Source of the DNA: Cognatundibacterium jejuense
Lineage (GTDB): Bacteria > Pseudomonadota > Gammaproteobacteria > Burkholderiales > Burkholderiaceae_D
Assembly: GCF_014284255.1 (NCBI RefSeq)
Contig: NZ_JACOFV010000002.1
Span: 248,001-312,000 of the forward strand
Direction: 5' to 3'
DNA: 64,000 bases
The notes below the pieces were generated by a model that saw only the letters and a program-made list of their open reading frames with translations, was not told the DNA's origin and did no database searches. A program made the translations under genes and the position numbers. Positions 35,025 through 45,363 of this stretch are shown here, piece after piece (positions within the stretch are counted from its first letter, which is position 1; each line of letters opens with the position of its first letter).

Positions 35025-35951
35025 TCAGAGCTGTTGAATACCTGCTAAGACCCAACCACCTTGACCATTGACTGGTTTAGTCAAGTTCCAGACTTCAGTA
35101 AATGGTTCTGCCGGTGCGTTTTGTGCCTCTTTGATCATGCCTGTGAATTTCACGCTGGCCAGATGATCGTTACCCGTATTTTCGATTCCCAGCAATTCAG
35201 CATCGATAGATACGACATCCGTGACGTTTGCCGTTGTACCACGTTCCTGAATTTCTAATTTCAATTCAGCATACATTTCTGGTGTGGTGAATTCACGCAA
35301 ATCATTAATATCTGCTTTATCCCATGCAGCTTGCAAACGAATAAAGTAGGTTTTTGAATTGCGCAAAAATGCTGGTACGTCGAAATCAGCAGGAATATTC
35401 CAGGTTGCAGCCGATACTGGCGCTGCAGCAGCACTTTGCATAGGTTGCGGGTCAATACGTGAACCTATCTCTGGCGTTGCAGTATTGCTCATACCCGCAT
35501 ACGCAGGCTGATCAAAACGCGATGCAGAGCTTGGCGCATTGCTATTGCCACGGAACAAACGGATCACAAAGAAAATCGCAAAACCGATCAAGGCAAACGT
35601 CAGCAAAGAACCTAACATACCAGCAGCCGCGCCACCAAAGCCAAAGTGTGACAAAGCCGCACCTAACAAGGCACCGCCAACCAAACCGCCAACAATACCT
35701 TTCCAAGGGCTGGCTGGCTTAGGCGGCACAGCAGGTGCTTGTGGAGCTGCCGGAGCCGCTGCAGGCGCAGCCGGACGTTGTTGATTCAGATTATTGGTAT
35801 TGGACGGTGTCGCCGGTGCTGCCTGACGAGACACATTGTTTGACTGGCGGCCAACAGAGCCACCGCCACCCATGCGTTTTGCGTCGGCGTCATGCATCGT
35901 CATTGCCAATGTACTGGCAACCATTACCATGGCGATTAAAAATTTTTTCAT
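35025..35951 (-). CDS. Tim44-like domain exported membrane protein
   Basis: 308 residues from ATG 35951, with GAAGGA nine bases upstream; ATG 35960 is an alternative. Signal peptide MKKFLIAMVMVASTLAMTMH, a Pro/Ala-rich stretch (PAAPAAAPAAPQAPAVPPKP), a Gly-rich hydrophobic region (GLVGGALLGAALSHFGFGG plus a helix LLTFALIGFAIFFVIRLF), then a Tim44-like domain (FLRNSKTYFIRLQAAWDKAD, ending GGWVLAGIQQL). Tim44-like proteins bind membranes or partner proteins. It is usually found between ubiE and ubiJ in Burkholderiales; its job there is unknown. Confidence 0.85.
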   Translation of the reverse strand: MKKFLIAMVMVASTLAMTMHDADAKRMGGGGSVGRQSNNVSRQAAPATPSNTNNLNQQRPAAPAAAPAAPQAPAVPPKPASPWKGIVGGLVGGALLGAALSHFGFGGAAAGMLGSLLTFALIGFAIFFVIRLFRGNSNAPSSASRFDQPAYAGMSNTATPEIGSRIDPQPMQSAAAAPVSAATWNIPADFDVPAFLRNSKTYFIRLQAAWDKADINDLREFTTPEMYAELKLEIQERGTTANVTDVVSIDAELLGIENTGNDHLASVKFTGMIKEAQNAPAEPFTEVWNLTKPVNGQGGWVLAGIQQL

Positions 35952-36084
35952 TTTGTTCATTCCTTCAGAGTGCTGAGTAGTAACTAAATTGCGAGCTAAA
36001 TTGCGAACTAAGCTGCGAACTAAGTCGCAAATTATCCTGCAAACTAAGCTGAGATTCCTCTTGCAGCACACAACAGGTATGCTG

Positions 36085-36819
36085 CTACAGCTTAATGCCA
36101 GTGTGCAAAGCTGCCACGCCAGCTGTTAAATTGAAATACTGAACTTTTTCAAGCCCAGCAGTTTCCATCATGTTTTTCAGGGTTTCCTGATCCGGATGCA
36201 TGCGTATGGATTCCGCCAGATAACGATAACTTTCGGCGTCTCCTGCAATTTTTTGCCCCATCCAAGGTAAGATTTTGAATGAGTACAAGTCATACGGTTT
36301 CTGTAAGACATCAGGAACCTTAGAAAATTCCAAAACTAATAATTTTCCACCCGGTTTTAATACACGCTGCATTTCTGCCAGAGCCTGATCCTTGTGTGTC
36401 ATGTTGCGCAGACCAAAGGCCACCGTGACGCGATCAAAATAGTTATCAGGAAATGGTAACTTTTCGGCATCACAGAGCAAGGTGGGGGTAATCAAGCCTT
36501 TATTCAAGAGGCGATCGCGTCCAACTCGCAGCATGGACTCATTAATATCGGTATGCCAGACCTCACCCGTCTTACCAGCTTGTTTGACAAACTCTTTGGT
36601 CAGGTCGCCAGTGCCGCCAGCGATATCGAGCACTTTGAAGCCCGGGCGTACGCCAGCCTGGGCGACGGTGAAAATCTTCCAGATGCGATGCAAGCCGCCA
36701 GACATTACATCGTTCATGATGTCGTATTTGGCAGCAACCGAGTGAAATACCTCAGCAACTTTGTGCACTTTTTGGTCTTCTTCGACTGTGGTGTAACCGA
36801 AATGGGTAGTATTGCTCAT
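36085..36819 (-). CDS. ubiE: Ubiquinone/menaquinone C-methyltransferase UbiE
   Basis: C-methylates demethylmenaquinol and 2-methoxy-6-polyprenyl-benzoquinol. 244 residues from ATG 36819 ([20 protein letters not shown]); further upstream codons are non-homologous. Family motifs: [20 protein letters not shown], the SAM loop [11 protein letters not shown], and [20 protein letters not shown] followed by [13 protein letters not shown]. It is the first gene of the set ubiE - Tim44-like - ubiJ - ubiB - methyltransferase. A 366-bp leader precedes it. Confidence 0.95.
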   Translation of the reverse strand: MSNTTHFGYTTVEEDQKVHKVAEVFHSVAAKYDIMNDVMSGGLHRIWKIFTVAQAGVRPGFKVLDIAGGTGDLTKEFVKQAGKTGEVWHTDINESMLRVGRDRLLNKGLITPTLLCDAEKLPFPDNYFDRVTVAFGLRNMTHKDQALAEMQRVLKPGGKLLVLEFSKVPDVLQKPYDLYSFKILPWMGQKIAGDAESYRYLAESIRMHPDQETLKNMMETAGLEKVQYFNLTAGVAALHTGIKL

Positions 36820-37185
36820 GATCTCAAGACTCCTATGGGATGCGGCATTATAGGGGAAGTAGTTGCGAAAGGCATCAATTGGAAAGGAATTAAATTGCAA
36901 TTAATACAATTTAATTCCTTTGTGTAAGCTATCACGGCGCGCAGATTTGTTAATAATGAGGGGCGAAATTTGACGTGTCGTAAGAACCGAGGCAAAACTT
37001 AATGGCTGAGAAAAGCATTATTTATCAGCTTTTCTACCTTCCGGTATATCAAGCCTCCTCATCCCTGCCCTCGTCTCTGCCGTCCTCCCGCTTGCGGGAG
37101 AAGGTTTTTTTAGACATTATTTGCGCATGATCAATGACTCTGATGCTCATGTTACCCCGAGTATTTCATGTTGTTGAATTAAGCT
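36820..37185. other. Intergenic region upstream of ubiE with a GC-rich hairpin
   Basis: Contains a perfect hairpin CTCCCGC-TT-GCGGGAG (37085-37100) followed on the plus strand by AAGG and seven T residues. There is no plus-strand gene for it to terminate. The flanking CCTCATCCCTGCCCTCG and GGGAGAAGG resemble a widespread intergenic repeat of proteobacteria. The ubiE promoter should lie in 36820-36950 but was not resolved. Confidence 0.5.
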
Positions 37186-37692
37186 TTATTCGCTTGCTTG
37201 CGGCAACGCAATACTACGTAATTGAAAGCGGCCATCGTCGTTAAACAGCCAGGTTTCGGAAACATCAAAACGACCGCCTCGCAAGACACGAGGATTAGGG
37301 GCTGGAAATGGCGCGCTATTTTGCAGACTAGCGAGCGCCGTCGTTTCCGCATACTTATCCTGATTACTGCGGACTATTTCAGCCTTGACTAAGCGACCGT
37401 CTGCCGCCAACACATAATGAACAACGACGACCGAACGGAGCATCGCTTGTGGATTGCCGACATACACAAAATTGGCATTCATTTGCGCTATTTTGCTGGC
37501 AATTTCTACTTTGTAGTTATCAACAGAATCTGCGACAGAGCGCGTACTACTTGATGCTTTTTGTACTTCCATGTTGCGACCGGAAGTACCCGAGGGCAAG
37601 GGAGCCGGTCTGGTATAGAAATCATTCGGGTATTGACTAACGCAGGCGCTCAGCAAACCCGACATCGTAGCGATGATGAAACGCTTTTTCAT
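37186..37692 (-). CDS. TonB C-terminal-domain lipoprotein
   Basis: 168 residues. Lipobox LLSAC with Cys17 marks a lipoprotein. The C-terminal half (VVVVHYVLAADGRLVKAEIV, then ALASLQNSAPFPAP) has the TonB C-terminal fold pattern used by energy transducers to touch receptors. It lacks an N-terminal membrane anchor and the Pro-rich spacer of TonB, so it is a lipid-anchored domain-only relative. GGAG precedes the ATG. Its partner is unknown; it stands alone between ubiE and DUF971. Confidence 0.75.
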   Translation of the reverse strand: MKKRFIIATMSGLLSACVSQYPNDFYTRPAPLPSGTSGRNMEVQKASSSTRSVADSVDNYKVEIASKIAQMNANFVYVGNPQAMLRSVVVVHYVLAADGRLVKAEIVRSNQDKYAETTALASLQNSAPFPAPNPRVLRGGRFDVSETWLFNDDGRFQLRSIALPQASE

Positions 37693-37836
37693 GATTGTCT
37701 CCAGAAAAAAACGCTGACCTTTAAGTTATTGTTAATCAGTCAGAACTGATACGGTTAACGTCACTTGCCGACATGACGCTGACCCTAAAATCATCTATCT
37801 GGTAACTTAAAGTAAAAATCAATCGCTATCAATGCA

Positions 37837-38253
37837 CTAATGTGAGTGACCACAAGAACTGGCCTTTGCTTGCATAGGTGCATCGCGTCCCGTTTCATCG
37901 GGGTATCCTGCGGCTTGCAAGCGCTGTAAATAGTCCTGCCATAGCTGCGCCTGATTATCACCCAACCAATACAGGTAATCCCAAGTAAAAATACCCGAAC
38001 TATGTTCATCAGAGAACATTGGCTTTACAGCGTAATTGCCAACTGGCTCTATGCCGATCAATCCCACATCGCGCTTACCGGTTTGCAAGGTTTCTTGTCC
38101 TGGGCCATGCCCTTTGACTTCAGCGGATGGAGAATAAACGCGCATTAGTTCAAACGGGATAGAGAATGCTTTGCCGTCGTCAAAACTAATTTCGAGCACG
38201 CGTGATTGAGTACGTGCATTGAGGGCGGTAGGTTGTGGTTTGTCGTGACTCAT
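37837..38253 (-). CDS. DUF971 family protein
   Basis: 138 residues with the DUF971 fold (also the N-terminal domain of gamma-butyrobetaine hydroxylase). Typical blocks are LEISFDDGKAFSIPFELMRV, YSPSAEVKGH, IEPVGNYAVKPMFSDEHSSG and IFTWDYLYWLG. The C-terminal SSCGHSH is a possible metal-binding tail. Bacterial members are linked to iron-sulfur handling, but function here is not shown. It follows HIT by 11 bp and is the last gene of the FAD-dehydrogenase - HIT - DUF971 operon. Confidence 0.88.
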   Translation of the reverse strand: MSHDKPQPTALNARTQSRVLEISFDDGKAFSIPFELMRVYSPSAEVKGHGPGQETLQTGKRDVGLIGIEPVGNYAVKPMFSDEHSSGIFTWDYLYWLGDNQAQLWQDYLQRLQAAGYPDETGRDAPMQAKASSCGHSH

Positions 38254-38264
38254 CGTTTGCAGTT

Positions 38265-38708
38265 TCAGTTGTTCAGTTTAGCGCGTATCGCTGCGCGTAA
38301 TTGCGGCAAGAGTTTGCGCCGTGCATCTACGGTGCTGACTTCAGGTGCGCTAGCATTTGCTGCCGCCCATACTGGATTTGGGAAATGCGCATCGTCGGTA
38401 TAACGTGGAATCACATGCCAATGGACATGTGGAACCATATTACCCAAACTAGCCAGATTGATTTTATGCGGCTGCATGATTTCTCGAACCACGGCTTCAG
38501 TTTGCCATACGACTTGCATCAAAGCCCCTCTGTCAGCATCACTCATGTCCGTCATTTCTTTAACATGTGCATTCCAGATCACACGACAAAATCCCGGATA
38601 ATTTGCATCATCAACCAGAATAACGCGCCACTGAGCGTTACTGACAATCACATCGCCACGGCTACTATCGCAGAGTTCGCACCGCACTTCTTTACCGTCA
38701 ATACTCAC
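38265..38708 (-). CDS. HIT family protein (nucleotide hydrolase/transferase)
   Basis: 147 residues. The histidine triad is HVHWHV (His94, His96, His98), preceded by [23 protein letters not shown] proteins hydrolyse nucleotides such as AMP-lysine or dinucleoside polyphosphates. It overlaps the dehydrogenase gene by 4 bp (38705-38708) and so is translationally coupled. Two Cys near the N-terminus (CELC) could bind zinc. Confidence 0.9.
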   Translation of the reverse strand: MSIDGKEVRCELCDSSRGDVIVSNAQWRVILVDDANYPGFCRVIWNAHVKEMTDMSDADRGALMQVVWQTEAVVREIMQPHKINLASLGNMVPHVHWHVIPRYTDDAHFPNPVWAAANASAPEVSTVDARRKLLPQLRAAIRAKLNN

Positions 38709-41700
38709 ACTAAGACCCTTTCTATACCGCCGTTGTTGGCTTTGGCAACGTATTCAGGCATCCAGTTTTCGCCCAGAATATGCTTCGCCATTTCAACCAC
38801 GATGTAATCAGCATCGGTATTGCTGTCATCGTTATAACGTGACAAACCTTGCAAACACGACGGGCACGAAGTCAGAATTTTGACATCGCCAGTAAAGCCA
38901 TCGGCACGCAACTTATCTGCGCCCTTGGTCATTTCGCTCTCTTTACGGAAACGAATCTGTGTAGAAATATCCGGACGCGTCACTGCCAAGGTACCAGACT
39001 CACCGCAACAACGATCATTCTTTTCGATTTTGACATCGCCATTGCTGCCGGTAATCAAGGCATTCACGGTCTTCAATGGGTCTTGCAATTTCATTGGCGT
39101 ATGGCAAGGGTCGTGGTACATATAACGCGTACCAGTGACGCCTTCGAGTTTGACGTTTTTCTCCATCAGATATTCATGGATATCAACGATACGGCAACCC
39201 GGAAAAATCTTATCGAATTCATAGGTCGACAATTGGTCGTAACAAGTACCGCATGACACGATGACGGTTTTAATATCCAGATAATTAAGCGTATTGGCCA
39301 TGCGATGGAACAAGACGCGATTATCGGTCATCATTTTTTCCGCTTTGTCGAACTGGCCACTACCACGCTGCGGGTAACCGCAGCATAGATAGCCTGGTGG
39401 CAGTACGGTTTGCACGCCAACATTCCACAACATCGCCTGCGTTGCCAAACCGACTTGCGAGAACAAACGTTCTGAACCGCAGCCAGGGAAATAAAACACT
39501 GCTTCTGTATCGGCATTGGTCGTTTGTGGATTACGAATAATCGGTACTACTTTATCATCTTCAATATCTAACAATGCGCGCGCAGTTTTCTTAGGTAAAT
39601 TGCCCGGCATTTTTTTGTTGATGAAGTGAATCACCTGCTCTTTGATCGGAGCTTTACCGACGCTGGCCGGAGGTGCTTTGGTTTGCTTCTTGGCAAATTT
39701 TTTCAGCAAATCATGGCCAAAGCGTTGGGCTTTGTAGCCCCAGCCTATCATTACTTCACGAGTCATATTAATCGTCGCCGGATCCGTCGCGTTCAAAAAG
39801 AACATCGACGCAGCAGTACCCGGATTAAATTTTTTCTGACCCATTTTACGCAGCAGATTGCGCATATTCATCGACACATCACCGAAGTCGATATCGACCG
39901 GGCATGGGTTCACGCATTTATGGCATACCGTGCAATGATCAGCCACATCAGAAAATTCATCCCAATGTTTGATCGAAATACCGCGGCGGGTTTGTTCTTC
40001 GTATAAAAAGGCTTCGACTAACAGGGATGTCGCCAGGATTTTATTGCGTGGCGAGTACAACAAATTCGCCCGTGGTACGTGCGTCGCACACACCGGTTTG
40101 CATTTGCCACACCGTAAGCAATCTTTAACGCTGTTAGCAATCGCACCAATATCGCTTTGCTGCATGATGAGAGATTCATGCCCCATCAGGCCAAATGAAG
40201 GCGTGTAAGCATTGCGTAAATCCGCAGCAAAATCCGGCAGGTTCAGCAATTTACCTTTATTGAAGCGCCCTTCAGGGTCAATGCGTAGTTTATACGAACG
40301 GAAATCTTTGATTTCGTCTTCGGTCAAAAACTCAAGCTTGGTAATACCAATGCCATGCTCACCCGAGATCACACCATTGAGCGAACGTGCTAAGACCATG
40401 ATGCGTGCCACTGCATGATGCGCAACTTGCAGCATGTCGTAGTCGTCAGAATTAACTGGCAAATTAGTATGTACATTGCCATCGCCTGCGTGCATATGCA
40501 AAGCGACAAACACGCGGCTACGCAAAATTTTCTTGTGAAGTGCTACGCACTCATCGAGAATTAATTTAAACGCTGCACCATTAAATATCTGGCGTAAATG
40601 CGCACGCACTTCGGTTTTCCATGAAATGCGAACAGTGCGATCCTGTACGATAGAAAATACGCTGGCGTCCGGCTGACGTTGTAATCTTTCATCAAACACA
40701 AATGCCAGCTTATCGAGACCGAGTTCTAGCAAATCTGCCTTTGCATCAGCCAAGGGCTTGTCCAGATTGTTCAGTAGGTAAGTCCAGCGTGCCTGCGTTT
40801 GTTTCAGCAAGACCTCGGTCTGATTAACGCGGTCTTCCAGCATTTCTTCAGCAGAAATTTCATCCGCTTCTGCATCTTCATTTTTACCTAGCGGCAAATG
40901 TGGTTTAGCAAAAAACTCTTGCAAGGCCGTAACCAGTGCTAGTTTATTTTGTATCGACAATTCGATATTGATGCGCTCAATGCCATCGGTATATTCGCCC
41001 ATACGATCGAGCGGGATGACTACGTCTTCATTGATTTTAAACGCATTGGTATGTTTGGAAATAGCGGCCGTTTTTGCGCGATCGAGCCAGAATTTTTTAC
41101 GTGCTTCCGGACTCACTGCCACAAAACCTTCACCCACACGCGTGTTCGCTATGCGGATCACTTCCGAAGCGGCTTGCGCTACGGCGTTTTCATCATCACC
41201 AACGATGTCACCAAACAGCGCCATCTTAGGCAAAACACCACGCTTGGATTTAGTGGTGTAACCAACGGCACGCAGATAACGTTCATCCAGATGTTCCAGG
41301 CCAGCCAGAATCGCACCGCCTTTTTTTGTTTCACTATCGAGGTAATCTTTGATTTCTACGATGCTTGGAATCGCGTCACGTGCCTGACCGAAAAATTCCA
41401 GACAAACAGTACGTGCGTATTTTGGCATCTTGTGCAAAATCCAGCGCGCCGATGTAATCAGGCCGTCGCAACCTTCTTTTTGCACACCGGGCAAACCAGC
41501 AAGAAACTTATCGGTAACATCTTTACCCAGACCTTCTTTGCGGAAGACGCGGCCTTTGATGTCGAGTTGTTCGGTTTTGAAAGGCTGCTTCTCACCGGGG
41601 TGTGTCCATTCCAGTTTAAACTTGGCAAGTTCAACATCGTGAATCTTGCCTAGGTTATGTTCCAGACGAGTGACTTCCAGCCAATCGCCATTTGGATCAA

Positions 41701-42682
41701 CCATCTTCCACGAAGCCAGATTATCGAGTGCCGTGCCCCACAACACCGCTTTTTTACCACCGGCATTCATGGCAACGTTGCCGCCTATGCAGGATGCTTC
41801 AGCGGAAGTCGGATCAACGGCAAACACAAATCCCGCCTTTTCAGCCGCATCAGAAACCCGTTTGGTCACCACGCCAGCACCGGAATAAATCGTTGCGTAA
41901 TCACGATCCACACCTGGCAAGCGCGTCATTTCGACTTCGCCGAGTTGTTCTAATTTTTCGGTATTAATCACTGCCGACATGGGCGTCAATGGAATCGCGC
42001 CGCCGGTATAACCGGTGCCACCGCCGCGAGGGATAATGGTCAGACCGAGTTCAATACAGCTCTTAACCAAGCCAGCCATTTCATCTTCAGTATCCGGCGT
42101 CAACACAACAAATGGATATTCGACGCGCCAGTCGGTTGCGTCAGTCACGTGTGAAACACGGCTTAAGCCATCAAATTTGATATTGTCTTTGGCTGTATAG
42201 CGTGACAATAAGCGATTCGCTTTTTTACGCAAATCGTAGGTATCGCGAAATTCTTTAGAAAAATCGGCAACCGCTTTACGCGCTGCCTGCACTAGCGTTT
42301 CTACGCTATTGCTGCGTTCCGCATCGTCGTCATTCGCTGTGTTGACGCGGCGTTTTTCGACTTCTGCCAGACGATGATTTAAAGCGTCGATCAAATCCTG
42401 ACGGCGCTTAGGATTATCCAGCATATCGTCTTGCAAATACGGATTGCGACGCACCACCCAGATATCACCCAGCACTTCGTACAACATGCGTGCGGAGCGG
42501 CCTGTTTGACGTTTGCCACGTAATTGATCCAACAATTGCCAGGCATCTTCGCCGAGCAAGCGGATCACAATTTCGCGATCAGAAAACGAGGTGTAGTTAT
42601 ACGGAATTTCCCGGACACGGGTCGGTGCGGCACCTTGCGGCGAATCTGCAAGCAAGGCCTGAATGTGGGCTGGAGCGTTCAT
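38705..42682 (-). CDS. FAD-linked oxidase / Fe-S oxidoreductase with DUF3683 N-terminus
   Basis: 1325 residues. DUF3683 region about 20-115 ([20 protein letters not shown]). The FAD-binding domain has [20 protein letters not shown] near residue 220 and a long FAD-linked oxidase C domain with [16 protein letters not shown] and [12 protein letters not shown]. Two [4Fe-4S] clusters: [11 protein letters not shown] and [14 protein letters not shown]. The C-terminal CCG domains carry [22 protein letters not shown] and CPSCLQG. It resembles E. coli YdiJ, a D-2-hydroxyglutarate dehydrogenase, but is about 300 residues longer. Probably oxidises a 2-hydroxy acid and passes electrons to the quinone pool; ubiquinone genes are downstream. 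Confidence 0.88.
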   Translation of the reverse strand: MNAPAHIQALLADSPQGAAPTRVREIPYNYTSFSDREIVIRLLGEDAWQLLDQLRGKRQTGRSARMLYEVLGDIWVVRRNPYLQDDMLDNPKRRQDLIDALNHRLAEVEKRRVNTANDDDAERSNSVETLVQAARKAVADFSKEFRDTYDLRKKANRLLSRYTAKDNIKFDGLSRVSHVTDATDWRVEYPFVVLTPDTEDEMAGLVKSCIELGLTIIPRGGGTGYTGGAIPLTPMSAVINTEKLEQLGEVEMTRLPGVDRDYATIYSGAGVVTKRVSDAAEKAGFVFAVDPTSAEASCIGGNVAMNAGGKKAVLWGTALDNLASWKMVDPNGDWLEVTRLEHNLGKIHDVELAKFKLEWTHPGEKQPFKTEQLDIKGRVFRKEGLGKDVTDKFLAGLPGVQKEGCDGLITSARWILHKMPKYARTVCLEFFGQARDAIPSIVEIKDYLDSETKKGGAILAGLEHLDERYLRAVGYTTKSKRGVLPKMALFGDIVGDDENAVAQAASEVIRIANTRVGEGFVAVSPEARKKFWLDRAKTAAISKHTNAFKINEDVVIPLDRMGEYTDGIERINIELSIQNKLALVTALQEFFAKPHLPLGKNEDAEADEISAEEMLEDRVNQTEVLLKQTQARWTYLLNNLDKPLADAKADLLELGLDKLAFVFDERLQRQPDASVFSIVQDRTVRISWKTEVRAHLRQIFNGAAFKLILDECVALHKKILRSRVFVALHMHAGDGNVHTNLPVNSDDYDMLQVAHHAVARIMVLARSLNGVISGEHGIGITKLEFLTEDEIKDFRSYKLRIDPEGRFNKGKLLNLPDFAADLRNAYTPSFGLMGHESLIMQQSDIGAIANSVKDCLRCGKCKPVCATHVPRANLLYSPRNKILATSLLVEAFLYEEQTRRGISIKHWDEFSDVADHCTVCHKCVNPCPVDIDFGDVSMNMRNLLRKMGQKKFNPGTAASMFFLNATDPATINMTREVMIGWGYKAQRFGHDLLKKFAKKQTKAPPASVGKAPIKEQVIHFINKKMPGNLPKKTARALLDIEDDKVVPIIRNPQTTNADTEAVFYFPGCGSERLFSQVGLATQAMLWNVGVQTVLPPGYLCCGYPQRGSGQFDKAEKMMTDNRVLFHRMANTLNYLDIKTVIVSCGTCYDQLSTYEFDKIFPGCRIVDIHEYLMEKNVKLEGVTGTRYMYHDPCHTPMKLQDPLKTVNALITGSNGDVKIEKNDRCCGESGTLAVTRPDISTQIRFRKESEMTKGADKLRADGFTGDVKILTSCPSCLQGLSRYNDDSNTDADYIVVEMAKHILGENWMPEYVAKANNGGIERVLV

Positions 42683-43099
42683 CAGAGACGTGGTTAGACG
42701 GATTGCAGACCAATACCTGAAAGTTCAGCAAACCGCGGTTTACTGAGTCGGCGTGGTATCAGTCCTGGATTTAAAGACTCATTCTAGCGTATTGCGATGC
42801 ACCATGCGGCAACAGCCTTGAAGTTTGTAAGGCAATGATAGGTATTTGTGGCAATTTTCCAAAGCTTATTCGGGGAAATGTACGATTTATTTTCAAAAAC
42901 CGTCTTTAGTTGCAAGATAGCAATGCAAATTATGAAGCCTATTAAAACTTGCGCATCTTAATGTCTAAAAACATGTAAAACCTGTCTACATCTGGGATAA
43001 GTGATTGTGCAAGCACAGAAATTTGTATGTACTATTTGACACATAGTGCAAGCTTGGCTTTACACTGTCACTCCGTTATTTTTTTACCAGGGGATCACT
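42683..43099. other. Divergent promoter region
   Basis: 417 bp between the FAD oxidase gene (minus) and the hydrolase operon (plus). Close to the plus-strand gene, TTGACA (43036-43041) and TTTACA/TACACT (43059-43066) form a likely sigma-70 promoter. No palindrome or known regulatory RNA was seen in the rest. Confidence 0.45.
43036..43066 (+). promoter_or_regulatory. Predicted sigma-70 promoter of the hydrolase-natAB operon
   Basis: TTGACA is a perfect -35, 17 bp before TTTACA and 19 bp before TACACT; a start site near 43072 would leave a leader of about 28 bases before the TTG start codon at 43100. Confidence 0.5.
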
Positions 43100-44533
43100 T
43101 TGTTAAAAGATGTTGTCCGTAGGCTGCTTGGATTATCAGGGTTGCTATTGTGTGGTGCAGTACATGCAGAAATTACGCCATGTCGGTTGCCTGATTTTCC
43201 GCAAGAACTTCGTTGCGGTAAAGTCGAGCGGCCTTTAAATCCAGATGACGTCACTGGAAAAAAAATCGATATTCAGTATGTCATTTTGCCATCGCAAGAT
43301 AAAAATAAATTACAAGACGCGATATTTTTACTCGCTGGTGGTCCTGGGCAAAGCGCAATCAATGTCGCCAGTTTTGGGCAAGCAATACTGAGTCGCCTTA
43401 ACAAACGTCGTGATATCGTGTTTGTTGATCAACGCGGTACTGGGCGCAGTGCATCGCTGGCTTGTCCTGAAGTTGAAAACGCCGCTGATGTCGAGAATGA
43501 AGATCAGATGCTGAAAAAAACCGAGGCATGCCTGGCACGGTTAAAAAAGCTTCCTTACGGTGATTTACGATTTTTTAGCACCAGCATCGCGGTGCAAGAT
43601 TTAGAAGCGGTCAGAAAGCAACAAGGCTACGACAAAATTAATCTGGTGGGTGCATCCTACGGCACACGGGTTGGCCTTGAATATATGCGGCAGTTTCCGC
43701 AATCAGTGAAGCGTGTTGTACTTGATGGCGTGGTGCCACCAGAGATGAGTTTGCCATCGGGCGATGCGCAGGCGGCACTTGATGGCGTGTTTGCGGATTG
43801 TGCAAAGCAAACTGCATGTAATGCCAGCTACCCAAATCTGGCGCATCGATGGCAGCATTTGTTGGCGAGTATGCCTAAACAAATCAGTGTCATTCATCCA
43901 CGCTTAGGCACGCCATTGAACTTTGAAATGCGCCGCGAGTTATTGCTGAGTCTGGTGCATAAAACTTTATACACATCGACGACTACTAGTGCTTTGCCTT
44001 ATGCAATTACGCAGGCAGAACATGGAAATTATCAAGCGTTGGTGACTTTAAGCGGTGCCACCAATTTACCTGGCCCAGGCTCAATTAATTATGGCATGCA
44101 CTTTTCTGTCTGGTGTTCTGAAGCTTTCTCTCATCAGTTGCCACCGGCTAAAGATGAGTTTGAACAAATGATGAATCACATGTATGAGCGCACGTGTAAA
44201 AACTGGCCGCGCGCAACAATTCCGCCAGAATTTTTCACCATCCCCCCTGCACAGTCACCTGTGCTTTTGCTCAGCGGTGGGATTGATCCGGTGACACCAA
44301 TACGTCATGGCGCGGCGGTAGCAACAGCACTGGGTGCAAATGCCATCCATGTCACTTTGAACAATGCCGGGCACGGATTGATGGCACAAGGTTGTGTACG
44401 CGATGTTGTGTACCGTTTTTTGAATACGAAACAAAATAGTGATGCTCTGAAAATTGATAGTAGTTGCGTGCGACCTATACCCCGCCCTTTAGCCTGGCAA
44501 CCGTTGCAGGAATCTAAGGAGCAACAACCATGA
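43100..44533 (+). CDS. Secreted alpha/beta hydrolase, TAP-like peptidase S33 family
   Basis: 477 residues. The likely start is TTG 43100, since AGGGGA lies six bases upstream and a signal peptide (LLGLSGLLLCGAVHAE) follows at once. The oxyanion region is LLAGGPGQSA, then FVDQRGTGRS. The nucleophile elbow is GASYGTRVGLEYMRQFP (Ser). Late Asp and His are in SGGIDPVTP and NAGHGLMAQGC. This is the order of tripeptidyl/prolyl aminopeptidases of the SlpD/TAP type. Many Cys suggest periplasmic disulfides. It overlaps natA by 4 bp. Confidence 0.85.
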   Translation: MLKDVVRRLLGLSGLLLCGAVHAEITPCRLPDFPQELRCGKVERPLNPDDVTGKKIDIQYVILPSQDKNKLQDAIFLLAGGPGQSAINVASFGQAILSRLNKRRDIVFVDQRGTGRSASLACPEVENAADVENEDQMLKKTEACLARLKKLPYGDLRFFSTSIAVQDLEAVRKQQGYDKINLVGASYGTRVGLEYMRQFPQSVKRVVLDGVVPPEMSLPSGDAQAALDGVFADCAKQTACNASYPNLAHRWQHLLASMPKQISVIHPRLGTPLNFEMRRELLLSLVHKTLYTSTTTSALPYAITQAEHGNYQALVTLSGATNLPGPGSINYGMHFSVWCSEAFSHQLPPAKDEFEQMMNHMYERTCKNWPRATIPPEFFTIPPAQSPVLLLSGGIDPVTPIRHGAAVATALGANAIHVTLNNAGHGLMAQGCVRDVVYRFLNTKQNSDALKIDSSCVRPIPRPLAWQPLQESKEQQP

Positions 44534-45363
44534 TTATCGTCAATGACTTACATAAAAAATTTGTCCGCCACGACAACCCCAGCATTAAAAACTTGCGTGA
44601 CCTCACACGCCTGATTGGTTTGCAAAAGAAAACTGAGCAAGTTGTCTATGCCGTCAATGGCGTGAACTTTACCGCAAATGATGGCGCGATCACAGGCTTA
44701 CTTGGTGCCAATGGCGCAGGTAAAACCACGACATTGCGTATGGTGGCTGCATTGTTGCAACCCGATATGGGAGACGTCATGGTCGATGGTGTTCAGGTAC
44801 GGGCTGGCGTGTCATCGACGCAATCGCAAATGGGCGTATTATCTGACGCCCGTGGTTTGTATCCACGTCTGACTGCACGTGAAAACATCCACTACTATGG
44901 CATTTTACACGGCATGACACAGGAAATGACTATTCACCGTACGGAGCAGCTCGCCGAATGGCTGGATATGCGGCAATTATTGGATCGCCGCACAGATGGC
45001 TTTAGTCAGGGCGAACGCATGAAAACTGCTTTGGCACGCGCCTTAGTCCACGATCCTAAAAACATTATTCTCGATGAGCCAACCAATGGACTTGATGTCG
45101 TGGCCACACGGGCATTACGTGAATTCTTGCGCTGGTTGCGCTCTCCGGAAGGCGGTGCAAAATGTATCATCTTCTCTACCCACATCATGCAAGAAGTAGA
45201 GCGTCTGTGCGATGACGTCGTGATCGTGGCGCAGGGCCGCAATGTGGCGCGTGGCAGTGTAGAAGAATTGATGCAACAGGCTGATGAGTCGAATTTTGAG
45301 GACGCCTTCGTGCGCTTAGCATTTTTAGAAAAGCAGAACTTGACTCAAGGAGGTCATCAATGA
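44530..45363 (+). CDS. natA: ABC transporter ATP-binding protein NatA
   Basis: 277 residues. Walker A is GLLGANGAGKTTTLR. The signature is FSQGERMKTALARALV, and Walker B with D-loop is NIILDEPTNGLDV. H-loop FSTHIMQEVERLCD. It resembles NatA, the ATPase of the NatAB sodium exporter, and related drug-type exporters. AAGGAG precedes the ATG, which overlaps the hydrolase stop. The insertion DLTRLIGLQKKTEQ after strand 1 is usual for this group. Substrate (sodium or other) is inferred from family. Confidence 0.88.
   Translation: MIIVNDLHKKFVRHDNPSIKNLRDLTRLIGLQKKTEQVVYAVNGVNFTANDGAITGLLGANGAGKTTTLRMVAALLQPDMGDVMVDGVQVRAGVSSTQSQMGVLSDARGLYPRLTARENIHYYGILHGMTQEMTIHRTEQLAEWLDMRQLLDRRTDGFSQGERMKTALARALVHDPKNIILDEPTNGLDVVATRALREFLRWLRSPEGGAKCIIFSTHIMQEVERLCDDVVIVAQGRNVARGSVEELMQQADESNFEDAFVRLAFLEKQNLTQGGHQ

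Noticed and set aside
38849-42000. Long plus-strand frames opposite the FAD/Fe-S dehydrogenase gene
   Set aside because: They lie antisense to a gene with clear domain motifs and have no family features of their own.
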